A stretch of 28,823 bases of DNA from JAAYJR01 sp964540755 (GCA_964540755.1 CAZIOB010000090.1:1-28823), one strand, 5' to 3'; numbered from the stretch's first letter, positions 1 through 8,193 are shown. Made by a program: numbers and translations. The notes: a model not told the origin generated them from the letters alone.

Positions 1-959
1 TGCCAGGGGTGGTCATCAGGACTAAGGCAGGTCATCCTGTTCCTGTTGACAAATACCGGATGGAAATATGGCTTCCCGTACCTGTTGTTAAAATTGTACT
101 GCCACAATATTCTTTCATTATTCAGAAGGGCAAATGTTGTGTCGGTTTTTTGCCACGACAGACTGCCACCTTCCACCGGCAGGGCAGGCTTGAGATCAGC
201 AGGCAGTGGATATGTTACTTCTGATGTCGCCGCCCACTCTGTTGCCCGTATAATAAGTGTTTTAAATCCTGTGTTTCCCATAGCCCTGGTATCGTGGCCC
301 AGTATTGTGTGGAATATTCTCCCTTCCCCGTATTCTGATACAAGTATGGCCGGTTGCTTTGAGTATCCATGGCCGGCAGCTTCTTCATTAATGGCATATC
401 CCAGTACCTTGAACTTTTCATTTTGTTCTGCATTCATCCACAATTCATCAACGATACAGAAATCTTCCATACCTCGTGTAATGGGATGCTTATCATTTTC
501 TACAGTTACCTTCCCGGTACCGATCCTCCCGTGCCATGTATCATCCACCCATGCTCCTGTTGATATCTCCTTGAATTCAGGCCAGTTGTAAAAGGTAGTT
601 GTAGCGGCGTGGAAGAATATGAGCCCCCTGCCTTCACGTAAAAATTTTAAAAGTCCTTCTTCAGTCTCTTTTCCCCAGCGGATATTCTTCTCCGGCCATG
701 AGTTCCAGTTGTTTACAACAGCGTTGAACCTGCTCATTATTTCGTAGGTAAGGGTGTCGGGCGAGTTGGTTATCTCAGCCTCAAACAACCCGCTGCCTTC
801 AAGAATATCTTTTAAGAAGGGCGTTGTTGTTTTCCAGTCGTGATTATTCCTTCCACTGAGAATCAGAACCTTTAATTTTGCATCTTTGTCCCTGCCGTCA
901 CGACAACTGTAACCTGTTAAGGCTAATAAAAATATAAGTATTGTAATAATGTATCTCAT
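1..959 (-). CDS. ThuA-domain / DUF6807 fusion protein, secreted (3' end outside window)
   Basis: An open frame starts at ATG 959 and runs off the left edge without a stop (319 codons seen). Residues 1-19 look like a signal peptide with a possible lipoprotein Cys (GYSC). Residues about 28-245 read as a ThuA-like fold (class I glutamine amidotransferase-like), with GLIFFHAAT near 112, HPITRGM near 158 and DELWMN near 171. After a linker, from about 265, the protein matches the start of DUF6807 (PmoA-like), with KPYFHP and SPDDHPW. ThuA proteins are associated with sugar utilization and DUF6807 has no firmly established reaction that I know of. It starts 17 bp after the upstream oxidoreductase stop, so the two are probably cotranscribed. 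Family calls are from motif memory; the function is not proven. Confidence 0.8.
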   Translation of the reverse strand, partial: MRYIITILIFLLALTGYSCRDGRDKDAKLKVLILSGRNNHDWKTTTPFLKDILEGSGLFEAEITNSPDTLTYEIMSRFNAVVNNWNSWPEKNIRWGKETEEGLLKFLREGRGLIFFHAATTTFYNWPEFKEISTGAWVDDTWHGRIGTGKVTVENDKHPITRGMEDFCIVDELWMNAEQNEKFKVLGYAINEEAAGHGYSKQPAILVSEYGEGRIFHTILGHDTRAMGNTGFKTLIIRATEWAATSEVTYPLPADLKPALPVEGGSLSWQKTDTTFALLNNERILWQYNFNNRYGKPYFHPVFVNRNRMTCLSPDDHPW

Positions 960-976
960 CTGTTAAAAATTTCAGA

Positions 977-2305
977 TCATACATTATACGGAGCTCTAAG
1001 ATCCCTGTGGAAATGTGTCATTAGCTCCGGATAATTCTCTATAACCCGGGTTACCGGATTCCATACTACCTTATCTTTTCCTGAACGTATCAGTACATTA
1101 CCCATATGGCTGATGCAGTCGGACAGGATAGCATCATCAAGAGGAGCCAGAGAGTCCCTCTCACCCTGTATGGTTTTTATGAAATTAAGTCCGTGACGGT
1201 TATTCTCACCGAAAACAGAAGTGTTAAGTTCTTCATGAAGCTTTGAATCACTTGATGCTGCCTTTCCTCTTCCGAGACTTATCCATCCTTTGCTGCCGTA
1301 AAAGGTTGTGCCGTTACTGTCATTGATCTTCTGCATCATCTCAGTTGCATATTTTGTGCTTACAAAATGAAGTTTCATACCGTTGGCATATTCCATGTCC
1401 ATGTCCCATTCGTCAATAGTATCGAAGAGTATATCTTCAGGAAAGAAACTTGCTGAGCCGGTCATGGTAAATGTGTCATTCATCTGTTCTTTTACACCCC
1501 AGACTGCTACATCAAGAGGATGAGCTCCCCAACCGGCAATGAAACCTATGGCATAGTCATAGATATGATAGATACCTTTTGCTGCAACGCGTGCATCAGA
1601 GTATGGCTTAACAGGTGCAGGCCCCAGCCACATGTCGTAATCAAGTCCCGGAGGCGGATCTTTTATTTCTGCTGACTGCTGCGGGACTCCCTCTCCCGCC
1701 GGAGCCCATACCTCCACTTTTTCTATTTTTCCAATGGCACCTGTTCTGACCATCTCAGTGCCTTTCTGAATATGTTCCAGTGACCTTTGCTGGGTCCCGT
1801 ACTGAAAGATCAGGTTATTTTTGTTCATGATCTTCTCAAGCTCTATCATGTTATCAAGACTGAGCCCTAATGGTTTTTCACAATAAATATGCTTGCCTGC
1901 CCTTGCGGCAAGTATGGCAATCGGCAGATGCCAGTAGTCTCCTGTCGCAATGTGCACGGCATCAATATCAGCTCTTGATAATATATCCCGGAAATCATTA
2001 TATGGCGTGCATTCTGTATTTTCCTGATAATTATCAGCATAGTAAGCAGTAAATTCTGCTGCCAGTTTCTCACGCCTGTCTTTAAAAGGATCACATGTTG
2101 CAAGTGACCTTGAATCGGAAAGAGGCATAAAATAACCTTTTGCGGCGCCGGTTCCCCTGCCTCCCACGCCTATATGGGCAATATTTACCCTGTTATTGGC
2201 TCCTTTGGCACATGATGACAGTATTGTTGGAACAGCAATCGTTCCTGCTGCGGCACATGCTGCTTTTTTCAGGAAATCCCTGCGATTGGTAGTAATAGCT
2301 TTCAT
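977..2305 (-). CDS. TAT-exported Gfo/Idh/MocA family oxidoreductase (copy 1)
   Basis: The start is placed at ATG 2305, because from there the protein opens with a twin-arginine signal (NRRDFLKK, Arg8-Arg9). An in-frame ATG at 2338 would add 11 residues encoded by the promoter leader. After the hydrophobic stretch a lipobox-like LSSC (Cys32) follows, so the mature enzyme may be a lipoprotein. The Rossmann motif GVGGRG is at 46-51 and the family's catalytic-lysine motif CEKP at 142-145. Length (442 aa) fits exported Gfo/Idh/MocA proteins of Bacteroidota. These use tightly bound NAD(P) to oxidise or reduce sugar hydroxyls; the substrate cannot be read from sequence. It lies between an isomerase-like gene and a ThuA-DUF6807 gene on the same strand, suggesting a small sugar-modifying operon. 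Confidence 0.88.
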   Translation of the reverse strand: MKAITTNRRDFLKKAACAAAGTIAVPTILSSCAKGANNRVNIAHIGVGGRGTGAAKGYFMPLSDSRSLATCDPFKDRREKLAAEFTAYYADNYQENTECTPYNDFRDILSRADIDAVHIATGDYWHLPIAILAARAGKHIYCEKPLGLSLDNMIELEKIMNKNNLIFQYGTQQRSLEHIQKGTEMVRTGAIGKIEKVEVWAPAGEGVPQQSAEIKDPPPGLDYDMWLGPAPVKPYSDARVAAKGIYHIYDYAIGFIAGWGAHPLDVAVWGVKEQMNDTFTMTGSASFFPEDILFDTIDEWDMDMEYANGMKLHFVSTKYATEMMQKINDSNGTTFYGSKGWISLGRGKAASSDSKLHEELNTSVFGENNRHGLNFIKTIQGERDSLAPLDDAILSDCISHMGNVLIRSGKDKVVWNPVTRVIENYPELMTHFHRDLRAPYNV

Positions 2306-2326
2306 GTAATTAAAATTAATTATTTT

Positions 2327-2334
2327 TAAAGGTA
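2327..2334 (-). promoter_or_regulatory. Putative variant -7 element TACCTTTA (downstream copy)
   Basis: This is the repeat-copy equivalent of the TACCTTTG element, with the final G changed to A. It lies about 22 bp before the oxidoreductase ATG, the usual leader length. The G-to-A change may weaken it, leaving the upstream copy as the main promoter. Confidence 0.35.
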
Positions 2335-2420
2335 TCATATAGAACTCGCATTTGTTTAAATCATACTCTTGTGTGATTTCATAATAATGCTCGTTTCATA
2401 CTATTAAAATTGTTAATTTT

Positions 2421-2428
2421 CAAAGGTA
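2421..2428 (-). promoter_or_regulatory. Putative Bacteroidota -7 promoter element TACCTTTG (upstream copy)
   Basis: The minus strand reads TACCTTTG, an exact fit to the TAnnTTTG element of Bacteroidota housekeeping promoters. It lies in the upstream copy of the tandem repeat, about 115 bp before the oxidoreductase start. No clear -33 TTTG is visible. Confidence 0.45.
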
Positions 2429-2498
2429 TAGTATGGAACTCGCATATATTTTAATCATTCTCTTGGGTGTAAATATTTTAGATGCTCGTTTCATAATT

Positions 2499-3368
2499 TT
2501 ATTTCTTTGCCAGCTCTTTAAGAAAATCAAGACTCTGTTTTACTGCCTGCTCCCCTGCAATCTCAAAAGTGGAATAACCGTCAAATTTATTTTCTGCAAG
2601 GAGATTAAATACCTCTTCAACAGGAACAGCACCTGTCCCCAGGGGAATCACAGCCATACCGCACCCAAAGATCTTTCCTCTTTGAGTTTCCATATCTGCG
2701 GGCAGGTCTTTCCAGTGGACATGCTCGATCAGGTTACCGAATGTTTTAACATATTCAACAGGATCGCCTCCGCCAAGCCACAGGTTTCCTGTATCCAGGT
2801 TCAGTGCAAGGGCTTCGGAGCAGCATTCATTTAAAATCCGTTCGGTATAAACAATGGAATCCGTTATATGTCCGTGAGGCTCGATAAGGATTTTTACTCC
2901 CATGTCTCTTGCAATTCTCAACGGTTCATAGAGTTTCTCGGAAATAGCGAATATCGCCTGCTCATCGGAAAGCCTTTTGCCAAATGGAGTTCTGGCGTCT
3001 CCCTCGGAGGTGATGACATGCTCCACACCAATGGCCGCAGCCATTTTTATAGCCTTGATGATCTGTGCTGTTCCGTAACGCCAGGGAGCTGTGGGATCGA
3101 GTAGTTCGGCATGGGCGCATACTGAGGATATCTTAAGACCGGCATTCTCAAACATACGCTTAATGTCAAAAGGATTGGCATCGAGACTGGCAAGGGAGGT
3201 AAAACCATAACCAGTGCCAAGACATGCACCATCGGAATTATCCGTGATGTCCGCATATGAAAATCCCCACGATTTTATTGTTTCCAATTGTTTCTCGAGG
3301 GTGGAGAAAGGTTCGATCAGTGCAAAACAACCTACCTTTTCTGTAATAACTGATTTATTTGTATCCAT
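2499..3368 (-). CDS. Sugar phosphate isomerase/epimerase-like TIM barrel (AP endonuclease 2 superfamily)
   Basis: A 289-aa protein without a signal peptide, so probably cytoplasmic. It has the xylose-isomerase-like TIM-barrel pattern with the expected acidic and histidine metal ligands at strand ends: Glu163 (LIEPHGH), Asp192 (NLDTGN), His218 (HVHWKD) and Glu269 (TFEIAG). Proteins of this family isomerise or epimerise sugars and keto-sugars using a divalent metal. In Bacteroidota they often sit beside Gfo/Idh/MocA oxidoreductases, as here, where it may act on the oxidised product. It is upstream of oxidoreductase copy 1 on the same strand but separated from it by the promoter-bearing tandem repeat. 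The exact reaction cannot be read from sequence. Confidence 0.85.
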   Translation of the reverse strand: MDTNKSVITEKVGCFALIEPFSTLEKQLETIKSWGFSYADITDNSDGACLGTGYGFTSLASLDANPFDIKRMFENAGLKISSVCAHAELLDPTAPWRYGTAQIIKAIKMAAAIGVEHVITSEGDARTPFGKRLSDEQAIFAISEKLYEPLRIARDMGVKILIEPHGHITDSIVYTERILNECCSEALALNLDTGNLWLGGGDPVEYVKTFGNLIEHVHWKDLPADMETQRGKIFGCGMAVIPLGTGAVPVEEVFNLLAENKFDGYSTFEIAGEQAVKQSLDFLKELAKK

Positions 3369-3664
3369 AACTAAAATATTTTATTAATTAGTACTATTAT
3401 CAAGTTTGCTCACCGCTTTTTTATGATTGCTCCTGAACAGGAGACTCAAACTTTGGTGCCGGAAGCTAATTTCCTTAACCAAGATTGTCAAATTTATTGA
3501 TAAGCATTAATCAATTATGTCTTATTTCAAAAATATTTACTGATAGGCCATAGTTACCTATAAGCCGCCACACGCAATAATACTAAATTCTGAAACAAAT
3601 TAATTGCAATATTATTCGTTGAATAAATTTACAAGTTTTGAAGCTGGAAATGAATTTTTTTAAT
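3369..3664. other. Intergenic region, no gene seen
   Basis: AT-rich spacer upstream of the isomerase-like gene. It holds a short palindrome CTCCTG-aa-CAGGAG near 3430-3443, whose role is unknown. I see no convincing TAnnTTTG promoter and no coding frame. Confidence 0.5.
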
Positions 3665-3701
3665 AAAAAAATGAGAACGCAGTGATATCATGCGTTCTCA
3701 T
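3665..3701 (-). terminator. Rho-independent terminator of the OsmC gene
   Basis: A perfect 11-bp stem, ATGAGAACGCA at 3671-3681 with TGCGTTCTCAT at 3691-3701, encloses a 9-nt loop. On the minus strand it is followed directly by seven T. It lies 42 bp past the OsmC stop. Confidence 0.88.
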
Positions 3702-3742
3702 ATTAGTGATTACCGGGTAATTTTATTTTTTCAGCACTTTTG

Positions 3743-4171
3743 CTACTTTTTCAGACTTGCTTCCAGTGTCACGTTGATTGCGGAAAGAGCTTTGGAAACC
3801 GGACAGTTTATCTTGGCTTTTTCTGCAAGTTCCTGAAAAAGTTCATCTCCTATACCTGGAATTTCAGCTGTCAGTTTAAGCTTACTACCACTTATCCGGA
3901 ACCCTCCGTCCTCTTTTTCAATGGTCACTTCTGCCTCTGTTTCAATTAATTCAGGATCAAATCCTTCTTCGGCTAATAATCCTGAAAGAGCCATTGAAAA
4001 ACACCCTGAATGAGCAGCGGCAATTAATTCCTCGGGATTTGTCCCGTCTCCTTCTTCAAAACGTGATGAAAAATTGTAATTCCATGCTTTTTCCATTGAC
4101 TGAACCTTAAGGGTTCCTTTTCCTTCCTTAAGAGTTCCCTGCCATTTTGCTTGTGCTTTTCTTGTTTTCAT
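3743..4171 (-). CDS. osmC: OsmC family peroxiredoxin (organic hydroperoxide reductase)
   Basis: 142 aa from ATG 4171, which matches the usual OsmC length and start (MKTRKAQAKWQG). An upstream in-frame TTG at 4201 is a weaker alternative. Both redox cysteines are in their family contexts: Cys57 in AAHSGCFSMALS and Cys123 in INCPVSKAL. The pattern GTNPEELIAAAHSGCF is characteristic of the OsmC branch rather than of YhfA. Such proteins reduce organic hydroperoxides in the cytoplasm with a cysteine pair. The gene stands alone with its own terminator, so it is probably a housekeeping neighbour and not part of the glycan system. Confidence 0.93.
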   Translation of the reverse strand: MKTRKAQAKWQGTLKEGKGTLKVQSMEKAWNYNFSSRFEEGDGTNPEELIAAAHSGCFSMALSGLLAEEGFDPELIETEAEVTIEKEDGGFRISGSKLKLTAEIPGIGDELFQELAEKAKINCPVSKALSAINVTLEASLKK

Positions 4172-4401
4172 GTTTTCTGAATTTTTTATTGTGCTTCCCA
4201 ATATTAACGAGCACTGTCGAACTTCATGACGATTTTACATAAGATATTTATCTATTTGTTATTTATTCACATATTAATTCTGCTAGTAATAATGAAAATA
4301 CTATGCCATTTTATAATAAATCCAGTAATTCCTCATAAATCAATATATAGTTAAGAATTATTTTTCGTGAGAATGTAGAATAAATCCACAATTGAGGTTA
4401 A

Positions 4402-4539
4402 ATTTCTACAATAGGGTTATTTATAGAAGTGTTTATTAATTTTCCAGAGCCGGGAAAATACACCCTGACGCTGAATGCAAAAAAGATTTCTGAAGGAAAC
4501 CCGGAATTTACTTCCCTGAATATTGGATTAACAAAATAA
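4402..4539 (+). pseudogene. C-terminal remnant of a GH29-like or related secreted enzyme
   Basis: The only open frame here has no convincing start; it is entered right after a TAA at 4399 and ends at TAA 4539. It encodes about 45 residues, including INFPEPGKYTLTL and EGNPEFTSLNIGL. This resembles the C-terminal tail of the intact GH29 downstream (IEFKNPGRHTISVSLAEGD, then TASLESITI): a beta-strand with PG-turn followed by a short acidic loop. It therefore looks like the 3' stub of a deleted gene of that kind. The parent family assignment is an inference from this short match. Confidence 0.55.
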
Positions 4540-4637
4540 ATTTTAAATGCACATTTTTTGTGATCAATGGAAATTTATTGCTTTTTTTGTGATATTGTCA
4601 ATAAAATGTGGCCCTGCTTAAATAAGATAATTCAAGG

Positions 4638-4665
4638 CCGGGAAAATATCAGTAAATATTCCCGG
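4638..4665 (+). other. Hairpin in the GH29 leader
   Basis: CCGGGAA at 4638-4644 pairs with TTCCCGG at 4659-4665 around a 14-nt AT-rich loop. No T tract follows on the plus strand. It lies just before the AGGAG site at 4671 and could be a leader structure or an operator. Confidence 0.4.
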
Positions 4666-4682
4666 ATTAAAGGAGATTATTT

Positions 4683-4718
4683 ATGTTAGTCACTAATATT
4701 ATAAAGTGGAAAATGTGA
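4683..4718 (+). CDS. Possible 11-codon leader ORF before the GH29 gene
   Basis: ATG 4683 is preceded at an ideal distance by AAAGGAG, a rare strong Shine-Dalgarno sequence for this phylum. It encodes MLVTNIIKWKM and then TGA at 4716-4718. The GH29 ATG follows 17 bp later. It may be a leader peptide coupling translation, or chance; there is no conserved feature to judge by. Confidence 0.3.
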   Translation: MLVTNIIKWKM

Positions 4719-4735
4719 TATTTGAAAAATTTATT

Positions 4736-6538
4736 ATGGAAAAATCAATTAAGAGAATCAGAAACTTATTTTTAGTTTCAGTTATTTTAGTTCATTGTTT
4801 AAGCTTAAATGCCCAGACAAACGACAGAATGGATAAAATGTGGGGGGAATCTAAAGCATCCGCACATGCATTGAAGAATGGCCGCGGTAAGTTTTTTGAC
4901 CAGAGTAATTTCGGGATGTTCATCCACTGGGGGCTCTTTTCCCATATCGGCGGCAAATGGAAAGGAAAAACATATTATGGCATAGGAGAATGGATCATGA
5001 ATCCCCGGATGGCCGGCATTCCTGTTGAGGAGTATAAAAAGGTTGCTGAAGAGTTCAATCCAAAGGATTTTGATGCAATGTCTATTGCAAGGCTGGCAAA
5101 AGATGCAGGAATGAAATATATTATTGTTGATTCTAAGCATCATGACGGATTTGCTTTATTTGATTCCGACGTTGATGAGTTTAATATAGCTGATGCTACC
5201 CCGTTCGGGAGAGATCCTATGAAGGAGCTTGCAGAAGCCTGCAGGGAAACAGGACTTGGATTCGGGTTTTATTATTCGCATAACCAGGACTGGACAACAC
5301 CGGGCGGCACCGGAGGCCCTGAAAAGCATGCCGACGGGACTCCTGCAACATTTGAAGATTATTTTTATAGCAAATGCAAACCCCAGGTAAGGGAAATCTG
5401 CACTAATTACGGTGACCTCGATTTTATTTGGTTTGATACTCCCGGAAAAATAAAAAAAGAGCTTGTAGAGGAGTTGGTTGAACTGGTAAGGGAACTTCAG
5501 CCAAATGCTATGCTTTGCAGTCGGGTTGGTTACGGACTGGGTGATTATGTCAGCCAGGGGGATATGGAGGTGCCTCACCAAAATATCGACGGACTGTGGG
5601 AAACGTGTGATACTAACAATGATTCATGGTCCTATACATGGTACGATAACAATTTTAAGAGTCCTGCCATGATACTGCATCGTCTTATTTCTACCGTTGC
5701 ACGAGGGGGAACATATCTGTTTAATGTGGGGCCGGATGGTAACGGGATAGTGCCACAGATTGGACAGAAATTTCTCCGGGAAGCCGGCAAATGGATAAAC
5801 AGGTATCCATATGTTATATATGATGCAGGAAGTTCGCCATGGGGCCATGCCCTGGCATGGGGCGACGTCACTACACAGGGGAATTCCCTGTTCTTATCTG
5901 TGTTTGAGTGGCCGGATGACGGGAAGCTTTACCTGCCCGGATATGACGGCAGGATTGTCTCTGCTTCACTGATGTCCGGTAATGGTTCGCAGGAGATTTT
6001 TTATCAGCAGGAGAAAGGATGGACAGTATTTGAAGTTCCCTGTAAAAAGGCTGACTCCTTTGTTTCTGTTATAGAGCTGAAATTAGATTCCGATGTAAAA
6101 AATATTGATGTTAATGCTTTTCACGGAATATATCCGAATATCGTGACAACATTACTTGTTGATTTTGCAGATGTTTCAGGGGCGGAAAAGAAATCTGTCA
6201 GATGGATGGAGAAGTTTGGTGAATGGAAAAAGGTCAACCAGGTAAGCAAATGGGAAAAGAATGGAAAAGCAGTATGGACAGTCCAGGTATTTGAGCCTGG
6301 CTTTTATTACCTGGATATTCGGCACAAAGGTGAGGGCAAACTGGTATGGAGAACGGTTACAGATGAAGGAAGTATTGTTCAGAATCAGCAGCCGGCAACT
6401 GAAAAATATCAAACCCGCCGGATGGGGATAATTGAATTTAAAAATCCGGGGCGACATACTATATCGGTTTCACTGGCCGAAGGTGATGCTGAAACTGCAA
6501 GCCTTGAATCGATCACAATTAGGAATCTTGAGTATTAG
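4736..6538 (+). CDS. GH29 alpha-L-fucosidase, secreted
   Basis: 600 aa from ATG 4736, chosen because a normal signal peptide follows (hydrophobic core, cleavage near LNA-Q at 26-27). An in-frame GTG at 4706 would add 10 residues. Family GH29 landmarks are GMFIHWGLFSH (60-70), KHHDGFALFDS (134-144), the strand FGFYYSHNQDW (176-186) and LDFIWFD (228-234). In the last of these Asp234 fits the retaining nucleophile. The barrel is followed by a C-terminal beta-sandwich. GH29 enzymes release alpha-L-fucose, and some act on alpha-L-galactose, from glycans in the periplasm or at the surface. It heads a plus-strand run with two sulfatases and a GH31, so the target is probably a sulfated fucosylated glycan (inference). 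Confidence 0.92.
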   Translation: MEKSIKRIRNLFLVSVILVHCLSLNAQTNDRMDKMWGESKASAHALKNGRGKFFDQSNFGMFIHWGLFSHIGGKWKGKTYYGIGEWIMNPRMAGIPVEEYKKVAEEFNPKDFDAMSIARLAKDAGMKYIIVDSKHHDGFALFDSDVDEFNIADATPFGRDPMKELAEACRETGLGFGFYYSHNQDWTTPGGTGGPEKHADGTPATFEDYFYSKCKPQVREICTNYGDLDFIWFDTPGKIKKELVEELVELVRELQPNAMLCSRVGYGLGDYVSQGDMEVPHQNIDGLWETCDTNNDSWSYTWYDNNFKSPAMILHRLISTVARGGTYLFNVGPDGNGIVPQIGQKFLREAGKWINRYPYVIYDAGSSPWGHALAWGDVTTQGNSLFLSVFEWPDDGKLYLPGYDGRIVSASLMSGNGSQEIFYQQEKGWTVFEVPCKKADSFVSVIELKLDSDVKNIDVNAFHGIYPNIVTTLLVDFADVSGAEKKSVRWMEKFGEWKKVNQVSKWEKNGKAVWTVQVFEPGFYYLDIRHKGEGKLVWRTVTDEGSIVQNQQPATEKYQTRRMGIIEFKNPGRHTISVSLAEGDAETASLESITIRNLEY

Positions 6539-6576
6539 AATAACAGAATGCCTTGTAATTTATTATTTATGATTTG

Positions 6577-6650
6577 GAAGATAGGAATCCCGAATTTTGA
6601 AGATTAGAATCCCGAATGACAAATTTTGGAATTTTAAGAATTTCAAGTGT
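6577..6650 (+). repeat. Short imperfect direct repeats, about 22-bp period
   Basis: GAATCCCGAAT occurs at 6585 and 6607, within longer similar units (GATAGGAATCCCGAATTTT and GATTAGAATCCCGAATGAC). A decayed third unit may follow. They occupy the spacer between the GH29 and the first sulfatase. Confidence 0.55.
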
Positions 6651-6665
6651 CAGAATACTGAATGC

Positions 6666-6673
6666 TATATTTG
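6666..6673 (+). promoter_or_regulatory. Putative -7 promoter element TATATTTG
   Basis: Exact TAnnTTTG match 28 bp before the first sulfatase ATG. No good -33 TTTG is visible, so this is tentative. If real, the sulfatases can be transcribed independently of the GH29. Confidence 0.4.
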
Positions 6674-6700
6674 GTTATGCAAGAGTAAAATTTTATAAGT

Positions 6701-8095
6701 ATGAACAAACAATTTTTTTTGATTATTTTAAGCGTTGCTTTTGTATTTAATGTTTATGCAAAAGGACATTTAAGTGATAACAGAGGCAAGAAACCTAATA
6801 TTCTTTTCATCTTTGCCGATGACTGGGGATATGGGGACCTTGGCTGCTTCAATGCGGAAATAGAAACGCCTAATCTTGATAAGCTATTAACACAGGGAAC
6901 ATTTTATACCCAGTTTCATGTAACCAGCGGTGTTTGTTCACCCAGCCGTACGTCAGTCATTACCGGCCATTTTCCTGCCAGGCACCGGGTGCATGGCCAT
7001 TTTGCCGGCAATGATGTGAATGCAAAACGCGGGATGCCCAACTGGCTTGATGAGAATCTTCCTGTTTATCTGCCCCGTATGATGCAGGAAGCCGGATATG
7101 TAACCGCCCATTTTGGAAAATGGCATCTTGGTGGCGGAGGCCTGCCTCATGGTGATCTTTCTGCCCCGGAACCTGAAGTATATGGATACGATGAAACAAG
7201 GGTATGGAATGGCAATGGCCCGACATGGAAGGGGGACCAGCTATGGCCTTCAACCCGGTACATGGACAATGACACTGTGTGGGCCAGGAATTCCAGTAAG
7301 CTGGCCGTTAATGCGGCTATCGATTTTTTAAAACGGCATAAGGACAGGGAATCGCCGGTGTTTGTAAATTTATGGCTTAAGGATCCTCATACTCCGCTGT
7401 GGCCTGATGAAGAGCAGTTGAAGCCCTATAAGGGCAGGGGACTTGTGCCTGAAAAGGAGATATATTTTGCTGTGCTGACTGATGCGGATTATCATATTGG
7501 CCGCCTGATGAAGGCATTAACGGAAATGAGACTGGATGAAAACACTCTTGTTATCTTTAGCAGCGATAACGGGCCTGCTCATTATCAGCCGGGATGGACA
7601 GCGGGATCGACTGCAGGACTGAAAGGGCGTAAGGCTGATATATTCCAGGGAGGTGTCAATGTTCCTTTTATAGTGCGGTGGCCGGGACATGTTACAGCCG
7701 GTAAGATCGACAATGAAAGTGTGCTTTCTGCAGTTGACCTTCTTCCGACTTTTTGTGAACTGGCCCAAAAGGAGCTGCCTGAAGGGTATGAGCCTGACGG
7801 TGAAAGTTTTACTTCTATATTTGAAAATGTACCATTCAAAAGGACTAAGCCCCTTTTCTGGGACTGGCATTTTTCAGTGGTCAGCGATAATCCGCGACAC
7901 GATTGTAAATGGCCGGGGAACGCGGTACGTATGGGAGACTGGAAATTGTATTATAATTCTGAAATTGACAGTGTTGAACTTTATAATATTGCTTTAGACC
8001 GGTTTGAAAGAAATGATCTAAGTATTGATAATCCCCAAATAGTAAAAGAACTTTTAGTACTTTTGAAAGATTGGAAAAAGAAGCTCCCGGAATAA
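6701..8095 (+). CDS. Formylglycine-dependent sulfatase (S1 family), secreted
   Basis: 464 aa starting with a signal peptide (cleavage near VYA-K at 20-21). The alkaline-phosphatase-fold sulfatase signatures are present: metal ligands Asp40-Asp41 in IFADDWGYGD, the maturation motif C79-S-P-S-R83 (Cys becomes formylglycine) inside CSPSRTSVITG, FGKWHLGG, and SSDNGPAH near the second metal site. It removes sulfate esters from sugars in the periplasm or outside the cell. The overall pattern is closest to N-acetylgalactosamine-6-sulfatase/arylsulfatase-like proteins, but the subfamily and sulfate position cannot be fixed by eye. It is paired with a second, clearly different sulfatase 98 bp downstream. 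Confidence 0.93.
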   Translation: MNKQFFLIILSVAFVFNVYAKGHLSDNRGKKPNILFIFADDWGYGDLGCFNAEIETPNLDKLLTQGTFYTQFHVTSGVCSPSRTSVITGHFPARHRVHGHFAGNDVNAKRGMPNWLDENLPVYLPRMMQEAGYVTAHFGKWHLGGGGLPHGDLSAPEPEVYGYDETRVWNGNGPTWKGDQLWPSTRYMDNDTVWARNSSKLAVNAAIDFLKRHKDRESPVFVNLWLKDPHTPLWPDEEQLKPYKGRGLVPEKEIYFAVLTDADYHIGRLMKALTEMRLDENTLVIFSSDNGPAHYQPGWTAGSTAGLKGRKADIFQGGVNVPFIVRWPGHVTAGKIDNESVLSAVDLLPTFCELAQKELPEGYEPDGESFTSIFENVPFKRTKPLFWDWHFSVVSDNPRHDCKWPGNAVRMGDWKLYYNSEIDSVELYNIALDRFERNDLSIDNPQIVKELLVLLKDWKKKLPE

Positions 8096-8114
8096 AATGT
8101 TTTAAATGAAATAT

Positions 8115-8148
8115 AACTCATATATGGCAAGAATCCGATTAATGAGTT
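8115..8148 (+). terminator. Weak terminator-like inverted repeat between the sulfatases
   Basis: AACTCAT at 8115-8121 pairs with ATGAGTT at 8142-8148, followed by TTTT. The stem is short and AT-rich with a 20-nt loop, so it may only attenuate transcription or be fortuitous. Confidence 0.25.
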
Positions 8149-8193
8149 TTTTATCATATTTGGAAATATAAGTAACTATAAAATTTTAAACGA

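Larger units (their letters stand above)
2303..2496 (-). repeat. 95-bp direct tandem duplication containing promoter elements
   Basis: Two imperfect copies lie in tandem between the isomerase-like gene and the oxidoreductase. The block reading ATGCTCGTTTCATA on the plus strand occurs at 2482 and at 2387 (95 bp apart). AAAGGTAT occurs at 2422 and 2328 (94 bp apart), and GAACTCGCAT recurs between them. On the minus strand each copy reads ATGAAACGAGCA, then ATGCGAGTTC, then ATACCTTTRAAAAT. The oxidoreductase start itself (ATGAAAGCTATT) falls where a third unit would begin. Confidence 0.85.

Noticed and set aside
2306..2338. Longer start of oxidoreductase copy 1 at ATG 2338
   Set aside because: The extra residues are encoded by the promoter leader (also present before peptide 2), and the TAT signal begins properly at ATG 2305.
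4172..4201. TTG start at 4201 for the OsmC gene
   Set aside because: ATG 4171 gives the family length of about 142 aa; the extension matches nothing in OsmC proteins.
6577..6650. Possible CRISPR-like array
   Set aside because: Only two clear 11-bp repeats with no spacers of even length and no cas genes; it is a simple local duplication.
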